From assembly GCA_007694885.1 (NCBI GenBank), contig REEW01000181.1, positions 1 to 32,212 of the forward strand: a stretch of DNA of 32,212 nucleotides, read 5' to 3'. Source of the stretch: Wenzhouxiangella sp. Its GTDB lineage: Bacteria; Pseudomonadota; Gammaproteobacteria; Xanthomonadales; Wenzhouxiangellaceae. A program made the position numbers and the translations under genes. Below, in pieces: positions 9,801 through 17,828 of this stretch (position 1 is the first letter of the stretch; the number at the start of each line of letters is the position of its first letter). A model generated the notes under the pieces. That model worked only from the letters and a program-made list of their open reading frames with translations, did no database searches and had not been told where the DNA came from.

Positions 9801-10660
9801 CGATGTCGCTGGTGATCGAGGATCTGCGCTGGGGCAAGCTCAGCCTTGGCCGGCTGCGAATGGAAGCCCACCCGGGCGAGCATGGACTGGAAGTCGAACT
9901 GCTCGATCTGTCGGGCGACGACCTGCGCGTGCAGGGGCGAGGTCGCTGGGTCGATGCCGACGAAGCACCGCTGTCGAAATTCCACGGCCGTCTGGCCACG
10001 CCCAGCCTGAGCGCCCTGCTTCAGGTTCTGGGCTACGAGGCAGGCATCGAGGCGGCCAGGGCGCAGGTGGATCTGGATGTGCAATGGCCCGGCGCACCGT
10101 CGGATTTCGCCCTGCGCCGGCTGCTGGGCACAATGGATCTGAGCATGAGCGACGGCCAGATTCCGGAAGCACGGCCGGGGGCCGGACGCCTGCTCGGCCT
10201 GGTCAGCTTCAATGCCATTCCGCGCCGTCTGATGCTGGATTTTCGCGACGTGTTCGGCCCCGGCATGCGTTTCGACGATATCGAAGGTCGCTTCGATCTG
10301 GCCGGTGGCCTGGCAAGCACCGATGGACTGGTCATGCGCTCGACGGCCGCGGTGATCACCATTCGTGGTGAAACCGATATGGCGGCCCGCATGTATGATC
10401 AGGAAGTGCTGGTCGAGCCGGGCCTGGGCGCTACCCTGCCCGTGATCGGGGTGCTCGCCGGCGGTCCGGTCGGAGCGGCGGCCGGACTGGTTCTGCGCCA
10501 GCTGCTCGAGCGGCCGCTGCGCGGCGTGGCCGAGGTCCGCTACCGCGTGACCGGACCCTGGGACGCGCCGGATATCGAGTTGTACGCGGCCCGCCTGCCC
10601 GAACCGGCCGACCAGCTCGAGACCGATGAGGCCGAGCCCCTGCCGCCCGAAAACGATTGA
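6887..10660 (+). CDS. yhdP: YhdP family AsmA-like phospholipid transport protein
   Basis: Large inner-membrane-anchored periplasmic protein of the AsmA-like group. E. coli YhdP helps move phospholipids to the outer membrane, and the group is thought to form a bridge-like hydrophobic groove. The 1257-residue length is close to E. coli (1266). A single N-terminal membrane segment lies at about residues 18-41, followed by a long beta-rich region with alternating polar and hydrophobic residues. The C-terminal region (about 1060-1230) has the AsmA-like [20 protein letters not shown] and ends in [19 protein letters not shown]. The start is a TTG fused to the rng stop (TTGA). The rng-yhdP-tldD order is conserved with E. 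coli. Confidence 0.92.
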   Translation: MTRPESSTRLAWFWRQLRGLLLTTLAVLVIGTAVLVGVGRALAPFADEIRPWLQQAMSERIGQTVEIDKLEARWPRLTPQLNLIGVHLDDGQGNRLEIDQARLELSLLNVVNPRANPVRLVLLGLELILEPDEDGRWGAELAGGAATSGDAARDQLPFGDLLIRDARVTVRPRQWPELVLQLDEGGIERHGSQTQFHGIFSRMEMPEEQIDLRLLIDHHNGRWESARGWLGADGLDLESFLFPPFRSGADEERSRLDLELWLEWSGAGDRLRLDLDYALTSGAEAAPLSGQALLMRSRRAIQIDLPELLHGPSRIGAGLAIARNGDHWAVAADHLDLGALHAALEPWMSGLAHWPGNAGGRVEDLLLGLDRSLSVHAASGRIERLSLALADPLPSVSGLDLALGLAGDRLVLAPGGRPAIRWPHLIRADATLDVLSGAVLVSPDGLELRGLQIEHPVAAARADGWIYLQRPRPFLDFVIEVDRVGPADPRPYLTYRTIPETAMEWLDQSLTWVEHASGFVNFHMRAGTLARDLRPGSYQAVVDFDGVVLDYWPDWPKAETLSGRAEFLGKRLAGRVDRGRLGAIELTAPELEIADLTAPELSMSLHAADLDSGALAATLGAIPIVGWQAMVEPMRWSGPVDVTSQLVLPFASMEDWWLEGQLDLHQAELHLPLANLTLEALSGRLEFDRSALKSTTIQARLTEQLLELDVEADFTEPASLALAGRVNPADLLPRTGMVGLLAARMTGDSHWSYRLAGSEDGLVMQIESDLDGLGLDWPAPLDKAPGQVWPTSIELHLREELGHRLGFVLGDRLSGELAGLPDDWSLSLGLGDRAPPSPLPAGISISGHIERFAGPEWIALFETLSGDDPAMELPGPVRLRLEVDALELPAVTANNASLALDRRDETWLAEVDSRELAGTVTVPLAPEAGRAVVGDFSRLYLNRVESETLPEDLEGPVADDQFSRFSPAGLPPMSLVIEDLRWGKLSLGRLRMEAHPGEHGLEVELLDLSGDDLRVQGRGRWVDADEAPLSKFHGRLATPSLSALLQVLGYEAGIEAARAQVDLDVQWPGAPSDFALRRLLGTMDLSMSDGQIPEARPGAGRLLGLVSFNAIPRRLMLDFRDVFGPGMRFDDIEGRFDLAGGLASTDGLVMRSTAAVITIRGETDMAARMYDQEVLVEPGLGATLPVIGVLAGGPVGAAAGLVLRQLLERPLRGVAEVRYRVTGPWDAPDIELYAARLPEPADQLETDEAEPLPPEND

Positions 10661-10713
10661 ATCCGAGCCGTCCCGGCCGGATATCTGACCTACAACACCG
10701 AATGGACCAATGC

Positions 10714-12144
10714 ATGTACCAACAAGTTAGCGATCAGCTCCTCGCCCCGGCCGGTCTGGGCCGGTCCGAAATCGATCTGGCCCTCAACCGCCTGCTCACT
10801 CGCGGCATCGACTTCGGTGAGCTGTATTTTCAGCGCCGGGTTCGCGAGGGCTGGATGCTCGAGGACGGCAGCGTGAAAAACGGCAGCTGGGATGTTGACC
10901 AGGGCGTTGGCGTGCGCGCCGTGGCCGGTGCCGGTACCGGTTTTGCCTACGCCGACAGCCTCGCCCTGCCGGCCTTGCTGGACGCGGCCGACAGCGCGCG
11001 TGCGATCAGCCGGCAGGCCGGTGACGGGAAAGTCCTCACGGTTCACGCCCACCCCTACCCACTGCGCTACAGCGAGGTCGACCCGACCGCGGAGGGCGAG
11101 TCGGCAACTCGGGTGGACCTGTTGCGAACCATCGATGCCTACGTGCGTTCGCTGGATGCCCGGGTCAACCAGGTGACCGTTTCGCTCAGCGCGAGTCACG
11201 ACCAGGTGGTGATTGCCGCGACCGACGGAACCCTGGCCGCCGATCAGCGCCCGCTGGTGCGCCTTGACATCCGCGTGCTCATGGAAGAGGGCGAGCGTCG
11301 CGAACAGGGCTTCAGCGGCGGCGGCGGCCGCTTCGGCCTGGCCGAGCTGGCCGACAGCGATACCTGGCAGAATCATGCCCGCGAGGCGGTCCGCCAGGCA
11401 GCGATCAACCTCGGTGCCGAGCCCGCTCCAGCCGGTTTCATGACCGTGGTTCTCGGCGCCGGCTGGCCCGGCGTGCTGCTGCACGAAGCGGTCGGTCACG
11501 GCCTGGAGGGGGATTTCAACCGCAAGGGAATCTCCGCATTCAGTGGTCGCGTGGGCGAACAAGTCGCGACCGAGGAGTGCACCGTGGTCGATGACGGCAC
11601 CCTGGATCGCCGTCGCGGTTCGCTGAGCATCGACGACGAGGGCACGCCTTCGGGCTGCACCACGCTGATCGAAAACGGTCGCCTGGTCGGCTTCATGCAG
11701 GACAAGCTCAACGCGCGCCTGATGGGCGTGGAGCCGACCGGCAACGGTCGCCGCGAATCTTTCGCCCACCTGCCGATGCCGCGCATGACCAATACCTACA
11801 TGCTGCCCGGCCAGCATGATCCGGGCGAGATCATCGCCTCGGTCGACGACGGGGTGTATGCCGTCAACTTCAATGGCGGCCAGGTCGACATCACCTCGGG
11901 CAAGTTCGTATTTGCCGCTTCCGAGGCCTACCGCATCAAAAACGGCAAGCTCGGGCCGGCAATCAAGGGCGCGACCCTGATCGGCAACGGCCCGGACGTC
12001 CTGACCCGGGTCGGCATGGTCGGTAATGACCTGGAGCTCGATACCGGCGTCGGCGTGTGCGGCAAGGAGGGCCAGAGCGTGCCGGTCGGCGTGGGCCAGC
12101 CGACGCTTAGAATCGATGGTCTCACCGTTGGGGGAACCTCGTGA
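10714..12144 (+). CDS. tldD: Metalloprotease subunit TldD
   Basis: TldD is the catalytic subunit of the TldD/TldE(PmbA) zinc protease, which in E. coli trims the microcin B17 leader and degrades unfolded peptides and the CcdA antitoxin. The zinc motif is clear in [18 protein letters not shown] (HExxxH). Other hallmarks are [30 protein letters not shown] and the C-terminal [19 protein letters not shown]. The ATG at 10714 is preferred because [10 protein letters not shown] aligns with the E. coli start; an in-frame ATG at 10702 is also possible and neither has a strong ribosome site. The stop overlaps pmbA (GTGA). Confidence 0.96.
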   Translation: MYQQVSDQLLAPAGLGRSEIDLALNRLLTRGIDFGELYFQRRVREGWMLEDGSVKNGSWDVDQGVGVRAVAGAGTGFAYADSLALPALLDAADSARAISRQAGDGKVLTVHAHPYPLRYSEVDPTAEGESATRVDLLRTIDAYVRSLDARVNQVTVSLSASHDQVVIAATDGTLAADQRPLVRLDIRVLMEEGERREQGFSGGGGRFGLAELADSDTWQNHAREAVRQAAINLGAEPAPAGFMTVVLGAGWPGVLLHEAVGHGLEGDFNRKGISAFSGRVGEQVATEECTVVDDGTLDRRRGSLSIDDEGTPSGCTTLIENGRLVGFMQDKLNARLMGVEPTGNGRRESFAHLPMPRMTNTYMLPGQHDPGEIIASVDDGVYAVNFNGGQVDITSGKFVFAASEAYRIKNGKLGPAIKGATLIGNGPDVLTRVGMVGNDLELDTGVGVCGKEGQSVPVGVGQPTLRIDGLTVGGTS

Positions 12145-13526
12145 GCGCGGTCGAAGCACTGGCCCGCAGCGGCATTGCTGAACTGCTGGACAATCCGGAC
12201 CGCGAAACGGACTTGCTCACCGGCATCGCCGGCCGTGCCCTGGAGCGGGCGAAAAAACGTGGCGCCGATGAGGCTGAAATCAGCGTCAGTTCCGGCCTCA
12301 ATCGCGAGGCCGGCGTGCGCCTGGGCGAGGTCGAGGTGCTCGAAGAGGCGCGTGACCGCGGGGTGCGCATCACCGTCTACTGCGGCGGCTGCTCCGGTTC
12401 GGCCAGCACCGGCGACCTGCGACCTGACGTGATCGACGAGACCGTGGACCGAGCCCTGGCCATCGCGCGCCACACTCAGCGTGATCCTGCCGCCGGCCTG
12501 GCCGAAGCCGAGCTGATGGCCGCCGTGGTGCCTGATCTGGAGCTTTGGCATCCGCTGGACGTGGGCATGGATGACCTGGTCAGCCGGGCACGCGCCATCG
12601 AGCGGGCCGGCCGTGATGCCGATCTCAAGATCACCAACTCCGAAGGCGCGAGCGTGTCGGCCGAGGCCTCGATCACGGTCTACGCCAACAGCCACGGCTT
12701 TGTCGGCAGCCATCGCGGCACCCGCTATTCACAGAGCTGCATCCTGATTGCGGGTGAGAAGAGCGGCATGCAGCGCGACTACGACTGGGATTCGCGCCGG
12801 CGCTACGATCAGCTGGCCGATCCGGCCGTGACCGGGGCAGAAGCCGCCAGACGAACCGTGCGCCGTCTCGGTGCGCGCCGGGTTCCGACCGGCAAGTTTC
12901 CGGTCCTGTTCGTTCCCGAGGTCGCGCGCGGCCTGGTCAGTCATCTGGTCGGTGCCGTTTCCGGTGGCCAGCTCTATCGGCGGGCCAGTTACCTGCTGGA
13001 CTCGGTCGGTACCCGGGTGTTGCCCGAATGGGCCTCGCTGATCGAGTCTCCGCGCCAGCCCGGCGGGCCGGCCTCTTCGGCTTTCGACGGCGACGGGGTG
13101 GCAACGCGCGAGTCGGCCCTGGTGGCCGACGGACAACTGCTGCGCTACGTGCTCGGCAGCTACTCGGCGCGCCGCCTTGGGCTGACGACCACGGCCAACG
13201 CCGGAGGTGTCCGCAATCTGCGCTTCAAGGGCGGCGGTCACGATCACCAGGCCCTGCTTGGCTTGATGAACCAGGGTCTGGTTGTAACCGAGGTGATGGG
13301 CCAGGGGGTCAATCTCGTCACCGGCGACTACTCGCGCGGAGCGGCCGGTTTCTGGGTCGAGAATGGCCAAATCGTCTGGCCGGTCGAGGAAATCACCATT
13401 GCCGGTCAGCTGCGCGACATGCTGCAAAACCTGGGCGCCGCGGGAACCGACCACGACGACCGGCGCAGCATCCAGGTGCCGTCGCTGCTGGTCGGGGAAA
13501 TGACGGTAGCCGGCCAGTCCGACTGA
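12141..13526 (+). CDS. pmbA: Metalloprotease subunit PmbA/TldE
   Basis: Non-catalytic partner of TldD in the heteromeric zinc protease. The 461-residue product lacks the HExxxH motif, as expected, but matches PmbA throughout: [59 protein letters not shown] and [17 protein letters not shown] near the C-terminus. The GTG start overlaps the tldD stop by 4 bp, so the two subunits are translationally coupled. In E. coli the two genes are far apart, so their fusion into one operon with rng and yhdP is a difference from that layout. Confidence 0.95.
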   Translation: MSAVEALARSGIAELLDNPDRETDLLTGIAGRALERAKKRGADEAEISVSSGLNREAGVRLGEVEVLEEARDRGVRITVYCGGCSGSASTGDLRPDVIDETVDRALAIARHTQRDPAAGLAEAELMAAVVPDLELWHPLDVGMDDLVSRARAIERAGRDADLKITNSEGASVSAEASITVYANSHGFVGSHRGTRYSQSCILIAGEKSGMQRDYDWDSRRRYDQLADPAVTGAEAARRTVRRLGARRVPTGKFPVLFVPEVARGLVSHLVGAVSGGQLYRRASYLLDSVGTRVLPEWASLIESPRQPGGPASSAFDGDGVATRESALVADGQLLRYVLGSYSARRLGLTTTANAGGVRNLRFKGGGHDHQALLGLMNQGLVVTEVMGQGVNLVTGDYSRGAAGFWVENGQIVWPVEEITIAGQLRDMLQNLGAAGTDHDDRRSIQVPSLLVGEMTVAGQSD

Positions 13527-13539
13527 TGCCGGCCGGCCC

Positions 13540-14298
13540 ATGTGTCTGATCACGCTGGCGTTTTCACCCGGCGATCGCGCCCACCTGGTGCTCGTCGCCA
13601 ACCGCGATGAATTCCATGCCCGGCCGGCCCGCCCCATGGCCTGGCACGCCTGGCCGAACGGCTGGCTCGGCGGCCGCGATGAACAGGCCGGCGGCACCTG
13701 GCTGGCGGCGGCCCGCGACGGTCGCTGGGCCGCACTGACCAACGTCCGCCAGGGGCAAGCCGAACCGGGCCGGCGATCGCGCGGCGAGCTGCCGCTGCGC
13801 TTCATCGAGGACGGCTGCAGCCCCGAGTCGTTCGCCCGCGATGTGGGCCATGCCCGGGATGACTTCGCACCGTTCAACCTGCTGGTCGGAGATCGGGCCA
13901 GCCTGTGGCATGTTTCCAGTCGGGTCGATCCCGTTGCCGTGACGCCCGGGGTGCATGCCCTGTCGAACGGTTGCCTGGATGAAGCCTGGCCCAAGTCAAG
14001 GCGCGCGGCCACGGCCCTGCGCGGGCTGATCGGCAACGGGCGCCGCGCCGACCCGGAGCGCCTGCTGGGTCTGATGGACGATCGCCGTCCGGCTCCGGAC
14101 CACGAATTGCCCGACACCGGCGTCGGTCTGGAGATGGAACGGTTTCTGTCGCCGCCGTTCATCGTCAGCGAGAGCTATGGCACCCGCTGCACCAGTCTGC
14201 TGGTCCTGGGTGTCGAATCGCTGGCGATCGAGCGCAGTTTCGATGTCCGCGGCCGCATCGCCGGCCAGCTCGAATATCGTTTCGTGGTTTCCTGTTGA
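13540..14298 (+). CDS. TANGO2/NRDE family protein
   Basis: Member of the NRDE (TANGO2) family. Its molecular function in bacteria is not established; eukaryotic relatives have been linked to heme handling and Golgi organisation. The 252-residue product begins MCLITLAF, with Cys2 next to the initiator as in other members (an N-terminal nucleophile-like arrangement). The name motif ANRDEFHARPA follows at residues 20-30, then GGRDEQAGGTWLAAARDGRWAALTNVR. No signal peptide or membrane segment is seen. It starts 13 bp after pmbA without an obvious ribosome site and is probably the last gene of the rng operon. The family call is firm; the function is unknown. Confidence 0.85.
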   Translation: MCLITLAFSPGDRAHLVLVANRDEFHARPARPMAWHAWPNGWLGGRDEQAGGTWLAAARDGRWAALTNVRQGQAEPGRRSRGELPLRFIEDGCSPESFARDVGHARDDFAPFNLLVGDRASLWHVSSRVDPVAVTPGVHALSNGCLDEAWPKSRRAATALRGLIGNGRRADPERLLGLMDDRRPAPDHELPDTGVGLEMERFLSPPFIVSESYGTRCTSLLVLGVESLAIERSFDVRGRIAGQLEYRFVVSC

Positions 14299-14621
14299 CC
14301 CGGAAATCAAACAGCTTGCCGATTCGATGGCTCAGCCTCGAGGCAGCGGCGCTTGCGTCGTGAGCTCGGCGGCTTGTCGCTCGCCGAATTGGCGAGCGAT
14401 CCCCTCCAGTGCTCGGTCCAGGCGGGGTCCGCCGAACTCGCTCCGCGTTCTCGCGAACGCTACGCTCAGACAGGCGGCGGCCCTTGATCCGCCTGGCCCT
14501 GCGCGCTTCGGCTGCACCAAGAGCTCACGACGCAAGCGCCGCTGCCCCGAGGCCGCTGCCCGCAGACCTGGTCGAGACTCGTCGGCGATCAGGTGCCTTT
14601 TTCGCGGCGCTGAAGCAAATG
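14299..14621. other. 323-bp non-coding gap between convergent genes
   Basis: No credible gene is seen here; open frames crossing it are shadows that read into neighbouring genes in the wrong frame. It contains the inverted-repeat element described separately, a tandem 10-base repeat (GCCGCTGCCC at 14538-14547 and 14552-14561) and a short T5 run at 14598-14602. The NRDE gene enters from the left and the PhoH-type gene ends on the right, so the gap is downstream of both. Confidence 0.7.
14336..14552. repeat. Long inverted repeat with nested hairpins (unidentified element)
   Basis: The arms 14336-14367 and 14521-14552 are 32 bases each and complementary at 31 of 32 positions (the one mismatch is 14341 against 14547). 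The 153-base interior holds further perfect pairings. These are a 9-bp stem with a GAATT loop (14377-14399), CCAGGCGG (14418-14425) with CCGCCTGG (14489-14496), CCGCCG (14429-14434) with CGGCGG (14475-14480), and GCGTTC-TCGC-GAACGC (14445-14460). Together they nest into one branched fold. It could be a mobile miniature element, a structured RNA or an unusual bidirectional terminator. No transposase, RT or target-site duplication is seen. Confidence 0.75.
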
Positions 14622-16013
14622 CTACAGGGCCTCGGACGCGAAATCGGCCAGCCGCGATCGCTCGCCGCGCCGCAGGGTCACGTGGCCGGCATGCGGCCAG
14701 TGCTTGAAGCGGTCGACGGCAAAGGTCAGCCCCGAGGTGGTTTCGGTCAGGTAGGGCGTGTCGATCTGCTCGACATTGCCCAGGCAGACGATCTTGGTGC
14801 CCGGTCCGGCCCGGGTGATCAACGTCTTCATCTGTTTCGGGGTGATGTTCTGGGCTTCGTCGATGATCAGGTAGCGGTTCAGAAAGGTCCGGCCGCGCAT
14901 GAAGTTCAGAGACCGGATCTTGATTCTCGAGGCCAGCAGATCGTTGGTGGCGGCCCGGCCCCACTCCCCGCCATGTTCGTCCGATTCGGTGAGCACCTCC
15001 AGGTTGTCGGTCAGTGCGCCCATCCAGGGGGTCATTTTTTCCTCCTCGGTGCCGGGCAGGTAGCCGATCTCGTCGCCGACCGAGACGGTCGCGCGGGTCA
15101 TGATGATTTCCCGGTAGATCTTGTCGTCGAGGGTCTGGGCGAGCCCGGCCGCCAGAGCCAGCAGGGTCTTGCCGGTGCCGGCAGTGCCCAGCAGGGTGAC
15201 GAAATCGATCTGCGGGTCCATGAGCAGGTTGAGGGCGAAGTTCTGCTCGGGGTTGCGCGCCCGAATGCCCCAGACGTCGTGCAGGTTGCGGCGATGGTCG
15301 CGTGCGACCTCGAGGACGACCTGGGTCGGCTCGACCCGGCGCACGATGGCCTCAAGCCCGTTGTCGCCGTCCAATTGAAGGCACTGGTTCGGATACCAGT
15401 CCTCGTCGTCGCTGCAGCCGATCCGGTAGAAGGTGCGGCCGTCCTCGGTCCAGGAGTGTTCCGGTTCGTGCTGCTCCCAGAAGCTGTTGTCGAGCTGCCG
15501 GATCCCGGTGTAGAGCAGGCTCAGGTCGTCCAGGGCCCGGTCGTTGTGGTAGTCCTCGGCGATCAGGCCATGGATGGCCGCCTTGATCCGGAGGTTGATG
15601 TCCTTGGAGACCAGGACCACGTCCTTGTCCGGAAAACGCCGGGTCAGCCCCAGGGCGGCCAGCAGAATCTTGTTGTCGGCCAGCGAGCGATCGCCGACCA
15701 GGTGGTCGTCGTGATCGAGCTGGTCGGTCTGGAAGTACAGGCGACCGGAACCGACCTTGAGGTTCAGACCCTCCGGCTCGCTCAGCGCCAGTCCTTGCTC
15801 AAGATCCGCGCCTTCACCCATGAGGTGGCCAATGAAGCGACTGGCCTGGCGCACGTTGCGAGCGACTTCGGTCACGCCCTTCTTGGACCGATCCAGCTCT
15901 TCAAGAACGATCATGGGCAGGAAAATGTCATGCTCGGCAAACCGGAACAGGGCGGTCGGGTCGTGCATGAGGACGTTGGTGTCGAGCAGGTACAGCCTCC
16001 GGCGTTCAGTCAT
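14622..16013 (-). CDS. PIN domain-PhoH family ATPase (YlaK/PhoH2 type)
   Basis: Fusion of an N-terminal PIN nuclease domain and a PhoH ATPase; related PhoH2 proteins act as RNA helicase/ribonucleases. In the 463-residue product the PIN domain occupies roughly residues 1-150, with acidic residues in LLDTNVLMHDP (Asp11), IVLEELD (Glu38/39) and SLADNK (Asp113). The ATPase has Walker A GTAGTGKT at residues 276-283 and Walker B YLIIDEAQN, followed by GRTFLNRYL-type sequence and the C-terminal CLGNVEQIDTPY. The ATG has AGGAGA 10 bases upstream. It follows bcp on the same strand with a 57-bp gap, so co-transcription is possible. The in vivo role is not known. Confidence 0.93.
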   Translation of the reverse strand: MTERRRLYLLDTNVLMHDPTALFRFAEHDIFLPMIVLEELDRSKKGVTEVARNVRQASRFIGHLMGEGADLEQGLALSEPEGLNLKVGSGRLYFQTDQLDHDDHLVGDRSLADNKILLAALGLTRRFPDKDVVLVSKDINLRIKAAIHGLIAEDYHNDRALDDLSLLYTGIRQLDNSFWEQHEPEHSWTEDGRTFYRIGCSDDEDWYPNQCLQLDGDNGLEAIVRRVEPTQVVLEVARDHRRNLHDVWGIRARNPEQNFALNLLMDPQIDFVTLLGTAGTGKTLLALAAGLAQTLDDKIYREIIMTRATVSVGDEIGYLPGTEEEKMTPWMGALTDNLEVLTESDEHGGEWGRAATNDLLASRIKIRSLNFMRGRTFLNRYLIIDEAQNITPKQMKTLITRAGPGTKIVCLGNVEQIDTPYLTETTSGLTFAVDRFKHWPHAGHVTLRRGERSRLADFASEAL

Positions 16014-16023
16014 GAACCGGGAT

Positions 16024-16029
16024 TCTCCT
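16024..16029 (-). promoter_or_regulatory. Ribosome binding site of the PIN-PhoH gene
   Basis: AGGAGA on the minus strand, 10 bases before the ATG at 16013; one of the few strong Shine-Dalgarno sequences in the window. It fixes the start. Confidence 0.7.
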
Positions 16030-16070
16030 AAGCGAAGGGGCAGGTGGGTAAGGGTCTGGACCGGGTCGGA

Positions 16071-16535
16071 TCACTTCAATTCGGATACCGCCGCCAGGAC
16101 TTCTTCGACATGGCCGGGGACTTTTACCTTGCGCCATTCGCGGACCAGGCGACCATCGGCGTCGAACAGAAACGTGCTGCGCTCGATGCCCATGACTTTC
16201 TTTCCGTACATGTTTTTTTCCTTGATGACGTCGAACTGACGACACAGAACCTCGTCGGGGTCGGCGATCAGGGGAAAGGGAAAGTCGTATTTCGCGCTGA
16301 ACTTCTCGTGGCTGGCCAGGCTGTCCCGGGAAACGCCGACGACGTGGCAGCCGTGCTCGCGGAAGGCTTCGTAGTGATCGCGAAAGCCCTCGCCCTGGCG
16401 AGTGCAGCCTGGCGTGTTGTCGCGCGGGTAGAAATACACCACCACCGGCTGGCCGCGCAGATCGGACAGGCTGAGTTCGCCTTCCCGGGTTGCCGGCAGC
16501 GCAGGGGACTGGAGGTCGGAACAGGTGTCGGTCAT
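16071..16535 (-). CDS. bcp: Thioredoxin-dependent peroxiredoxin (BCP/PrxQ type)
   Basis: Cytoplasmic peroxidase that reduces hydrogen peroxide and organic hydroperoxides. The 154-residue product has the peroxidatic motif NTPGCTRQGEGF with Cys44, preceded by VVVYFYPRD. The E. coli enzyme has its resolving cysteine five residues later; here that position is Glu49. Remaining cysteines are Cys5, Cys63 and Cys98, and none matches a known resolving position I can name, so this may be a one-Cys form. The ATG at 16535 is chosen; an in-frame TTG at 16562 would add nine residues and a Cys pair. Its closeness to bamC recalls the E. coli gcvR-bcp/dapA-bamC region. Confidence 0.93.
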   Translation of the reverse strand: MTDTCSDLQSPALPATREGELSLSDLRGQPVVVYFYPRDNTPGCTRQGEGFRDHYEAFREHGCHVVGVSRDSLASHEKFSAKYDFPFPLIADPDEVLCRQFDVIKEKNMYGKKVMGIERSTFLFDADGRLVREWRKVKVPGHVEEVLAAVSELK

Positions 16536-16681
16536 GTCTGGGTATTCACAACAGGAACTCAATGCGAAGAGTAACAGGAGGGCGTGGGAAAGTGATCGGT
16601 TAAACTGTCAGCATGATTTGCTGTCCACATGGTCGCAACTCCGGACACTGTCCACCCGTTTTTGAAATTGACCATCGACCC

Positions 16682-16686
16682 AGGAG
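16682..16686 (+). promoter_or_regulatory. Ribosome binding site of the bamC-like gene
   Basis: AGGAG, 8 bases before the TTG at 16695. It selects this TTG over the in-frame ATG at 16629, which would put 22 residues before the signal peptide. Confidence 0.7.
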
Positions 16687-16694
16687 TTCGAGGC

Positions 16695-17315
16695 TTGAAT
16701 CGCTTATTTGCAAAACTGTTTGTTCTGTTACTGCTGGCTGTTGTGCTGTCGGCCTGTGCCGGGCGGGACCGCCAGCCGGTTTACCTGGCGGGCGAAGAGG
16801 TCGAACCCATCCGCACGCCGGACCATCTTGACGATCCGGAGGTTCGAACCACCTTTCAGGTAGCCGGCTATTTCCTGCCCGAAATGGCCGGTCAGCATGA
16901 CGCCCGGCCACCGCGGGTGCTGCCCAGCGCCGAAGCCGAGCGCTCGCGCTCACACATTCGCTTCGGCCCGCGCGGCCTGTTTCTGGAGGTCGAGGACGAT
17001 GCCGAGAGCGTCTGGCGACGTCTGGGCTTCAGCCTCGATCGCGGCGGCATGCAGCTTCGGGACGTGCGCCCGGACCGTCTTCAGTATGATTTCCATTTCA
17101 GCGACGACCCGACCATCATCGATCGGCGCGGGCTGTCCCGTCTTGTTTTCTGGCGCAGCCCTGAACAGATCGATCACAGCGGCGACTACGTCGCCGAAGT
17201 GGAACCGGCAGGAGAACAGGCCAGCCGCGTCCTGCTGATGGACAGCGGCGGCGATTTGCTGGACATGGAGCGGGCCGAACACGTCTTGTCGGTGCTCAGG
17301 GAGCGTCTTGGCTGA
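16695..17315 (+). CDS. bamC: BamC-like outer membrane assembly lipoprotein
   Basis: Probable lipoprotein of the BAM complex, which inserts beta-barrel proteins into the outer membrane. The 206-residue product has a hydrophobic signal (MNRLFAKLFVLLLLAVV) and lipobox LSAC with Cys21. The rest looks like one helix-grip domain: LEVEDDAESVWRRLGFSLDRGGMQLRD followed by VLLMDSGGDLLDMERAEHVLSVLRERL, the same helix-strand pattern as in BamC. E. coli BamC has 344 residues with two such domains, so this is a short form. The TTG start is fixed by AGGAG 8 bases upstream. Nearness to bcp fits. The call rests on pattern and context more than on strong identity. Confidence 0.72.
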   Translation: MNRLFAKLFVLLLLAVVLSACAGRDRQPVYLAGEEVEPIRTPDHLDDPEVRTTFQVAGYFLPEMAGQHDARPPRVLPSAEAERSRSHIRFGPRGLFLEVEDDAESVWRRLGFSLDRGGMQLRDVRPDRLQYDFHFSDDPTIIDRRGLSRLVFWRSPEQIDHSGDYVAEVEPAGEQASRVLLMDSGGDLLDMERAEHVLSVLRERLG

Positions 17316-17331
17316 CGGTTTGCTACCGTCA
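17313..17331. terminator. Candidate hairpin between convergent bamC-like gene and fdxA
   Basis: TGACGGT-TTGCT-ACCGTCA is a perfect 7-bp stem with a 5-base loop starting at the stop codon of the bamC-like gene. It lies between convergent genes, where a bidirectional terminator would be expected, but no T-run follows on either strand. Confidence 0.35.
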
Positions 17332-17353
17332 CCACGCCCTCAACGGGTCGCGC

Positions 17354-17677
17354 TCACCGTTCCAGCAGCTTGCGCTTGTCGGGAACGTCTTCCCACTCCT
17401 TGGCATCGGCCGGTGCCGGCTTCATTTCGGTGATGACCGGCCACTGCAGCGACAACTCGGCGTTGATTTCGAGAAAGTCCTGTTGATCGGGCGGCAGGTC
17501 GTCTTCCGGATAGATCGCTTCGACCGGGCATTCCGGTTCGCATAGCGTGCAGTCGATGCACTCTTCCGGGTCGATGACCAGGAAGTTGGGGCCTTCATGA
17601 AAGCAGTCGACCGGACAGACCTCGACGCAGTCGGTGTACTTGCATTTGATGCAGTTCTCGGTAACGACGAATGTCAT
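17354..17677 (-). CDS. fdxA: 7Fe ferredoxin (FdI type, 3Fe-4S and 4Fe-4S)
   Basis: Small electron carrier with one [3Fe-4S] and one [4Fe-4S] cluster, closely matching Azotobacter vinelandii ferredoxin I. The 107-residue product shows [20 protein letters not shown] (Cys9, 12, 17, 21, 25) and [12 protein letters not shown] (Cys40, 43, 46, 50). The C-terminal extension ([14 protein letters not shown] to KRKLLER) is also typical of the family. The ATG at 17677 is chosen because family members start at MTFVV; the longer open frame upstream is not conserved-looking. It is divergent from pcnB, with a perfect palindrome between them. The physiological partner is not indicated by neighbours. Confidence 0.96.
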   Translation of the reverse strand: MTFVVTENCIKCKYTDCVEVCPVDCFHEGPNFLVIDPEECIDCTLCEPECPVEAIYPEDDLPPDQQDFLEINAELSLQWPVITEMKPAPADAKEWEDVPDKRKLLER

Positions 17678-17717
17678 GGGTTGTTGATTCCGCGTAAGCG
17701 ACCGACACCGCGCGGCC

Positions 17718-17746
17718 GTAAGACCCGAGTCGCAATGGTCGGTCAA
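17718..17746 (-). promoter_or_regulatory. Candidate fdxA promoter
   Basis: On the minus strand TTGACC (17741-17746, 5 of 6 to the -35 consensus) is followed after 17 bases by TCTTAC (17718-17723, 3 of 6). Transcription would start about 34 bases before the fdxA ATG. The palindrome at 17757-17786 lies just upstream of the -35. Confidence 0.35.
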
Positions 17747-17756
17747 GTCTGGAAAA

Positions 17757-17786
17757 TGGTAAACTCTGGCGATCGAGAGTTTACCA
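17757..17786. promoter_or_regulatory. Perfect palindrome, probable operator between fdxA and pcnB
   Basis: TGGTAAACTCT-N8-AGAGTTTACCA: two perfect 11-base arms around an 8-base spacer (GGCGATCG). It is AT-rich compared with its surroundings and lies 80 bases from fdxA and 43 bases from pcnB. The geometry suits a dimeric regulator. I do not recognise the motif. It is not followed by a T-run, so a terminator is unlikely. Confidence 0.6.
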
Positions 17787-17809
17787 AATCGGGTCAATCC
17801 CGTTGTCAT
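17780..17809 (+). promoter_or_regulatory. Candidate pcnB promoter overlapping the palindrome
   Basis: TTTACC (17780-17785), the right arm of the palindrome, could serve as a -35, with TGTCAT (17804-17809) as -10 after 18 bases (4 of 6). If real, binding at the palindrome would block it. Weak by-eye evidence. Confidence 0.25.
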
Positions 17810-17828
17810 CACGGATTTTGTCTTTGTC

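Noticed and set aside
7646-10084. Open frame of 812 codons on the minus strand
   Set aside because: It is antisense to yhdP. The translation is rich in Gln, Arg, Pro and His, with no domain or start signal; a shadow of codon bias.
14336-14552. Retron or group II intron RNA
   Set aside because: The outer inverted repeat suggested an msr-msd layout, but no reverse transcriptase gene is near, and no intron domain V-like motif is seen.
14598-14602. Rho-independent terminator of the NRDE gene
   Set aside because: A T5 run is present but no GC-rich stem directly precedes it.
14177-14707. Possible small genes across the 14299-14621 gap
   Set aside because: All open frames there enter from or run into known genes in a wrong frame, lack ribosome sites and look like Arg/Ala-rich shadows. 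The inverted repeat explains the region better.
17757-17786. TAAACT in the palindrome as facing -10 elements
   Set aside because: TAAACT occurs on both strands, but no -35-like hexamer lies 16-18 bases upstream on either strand.
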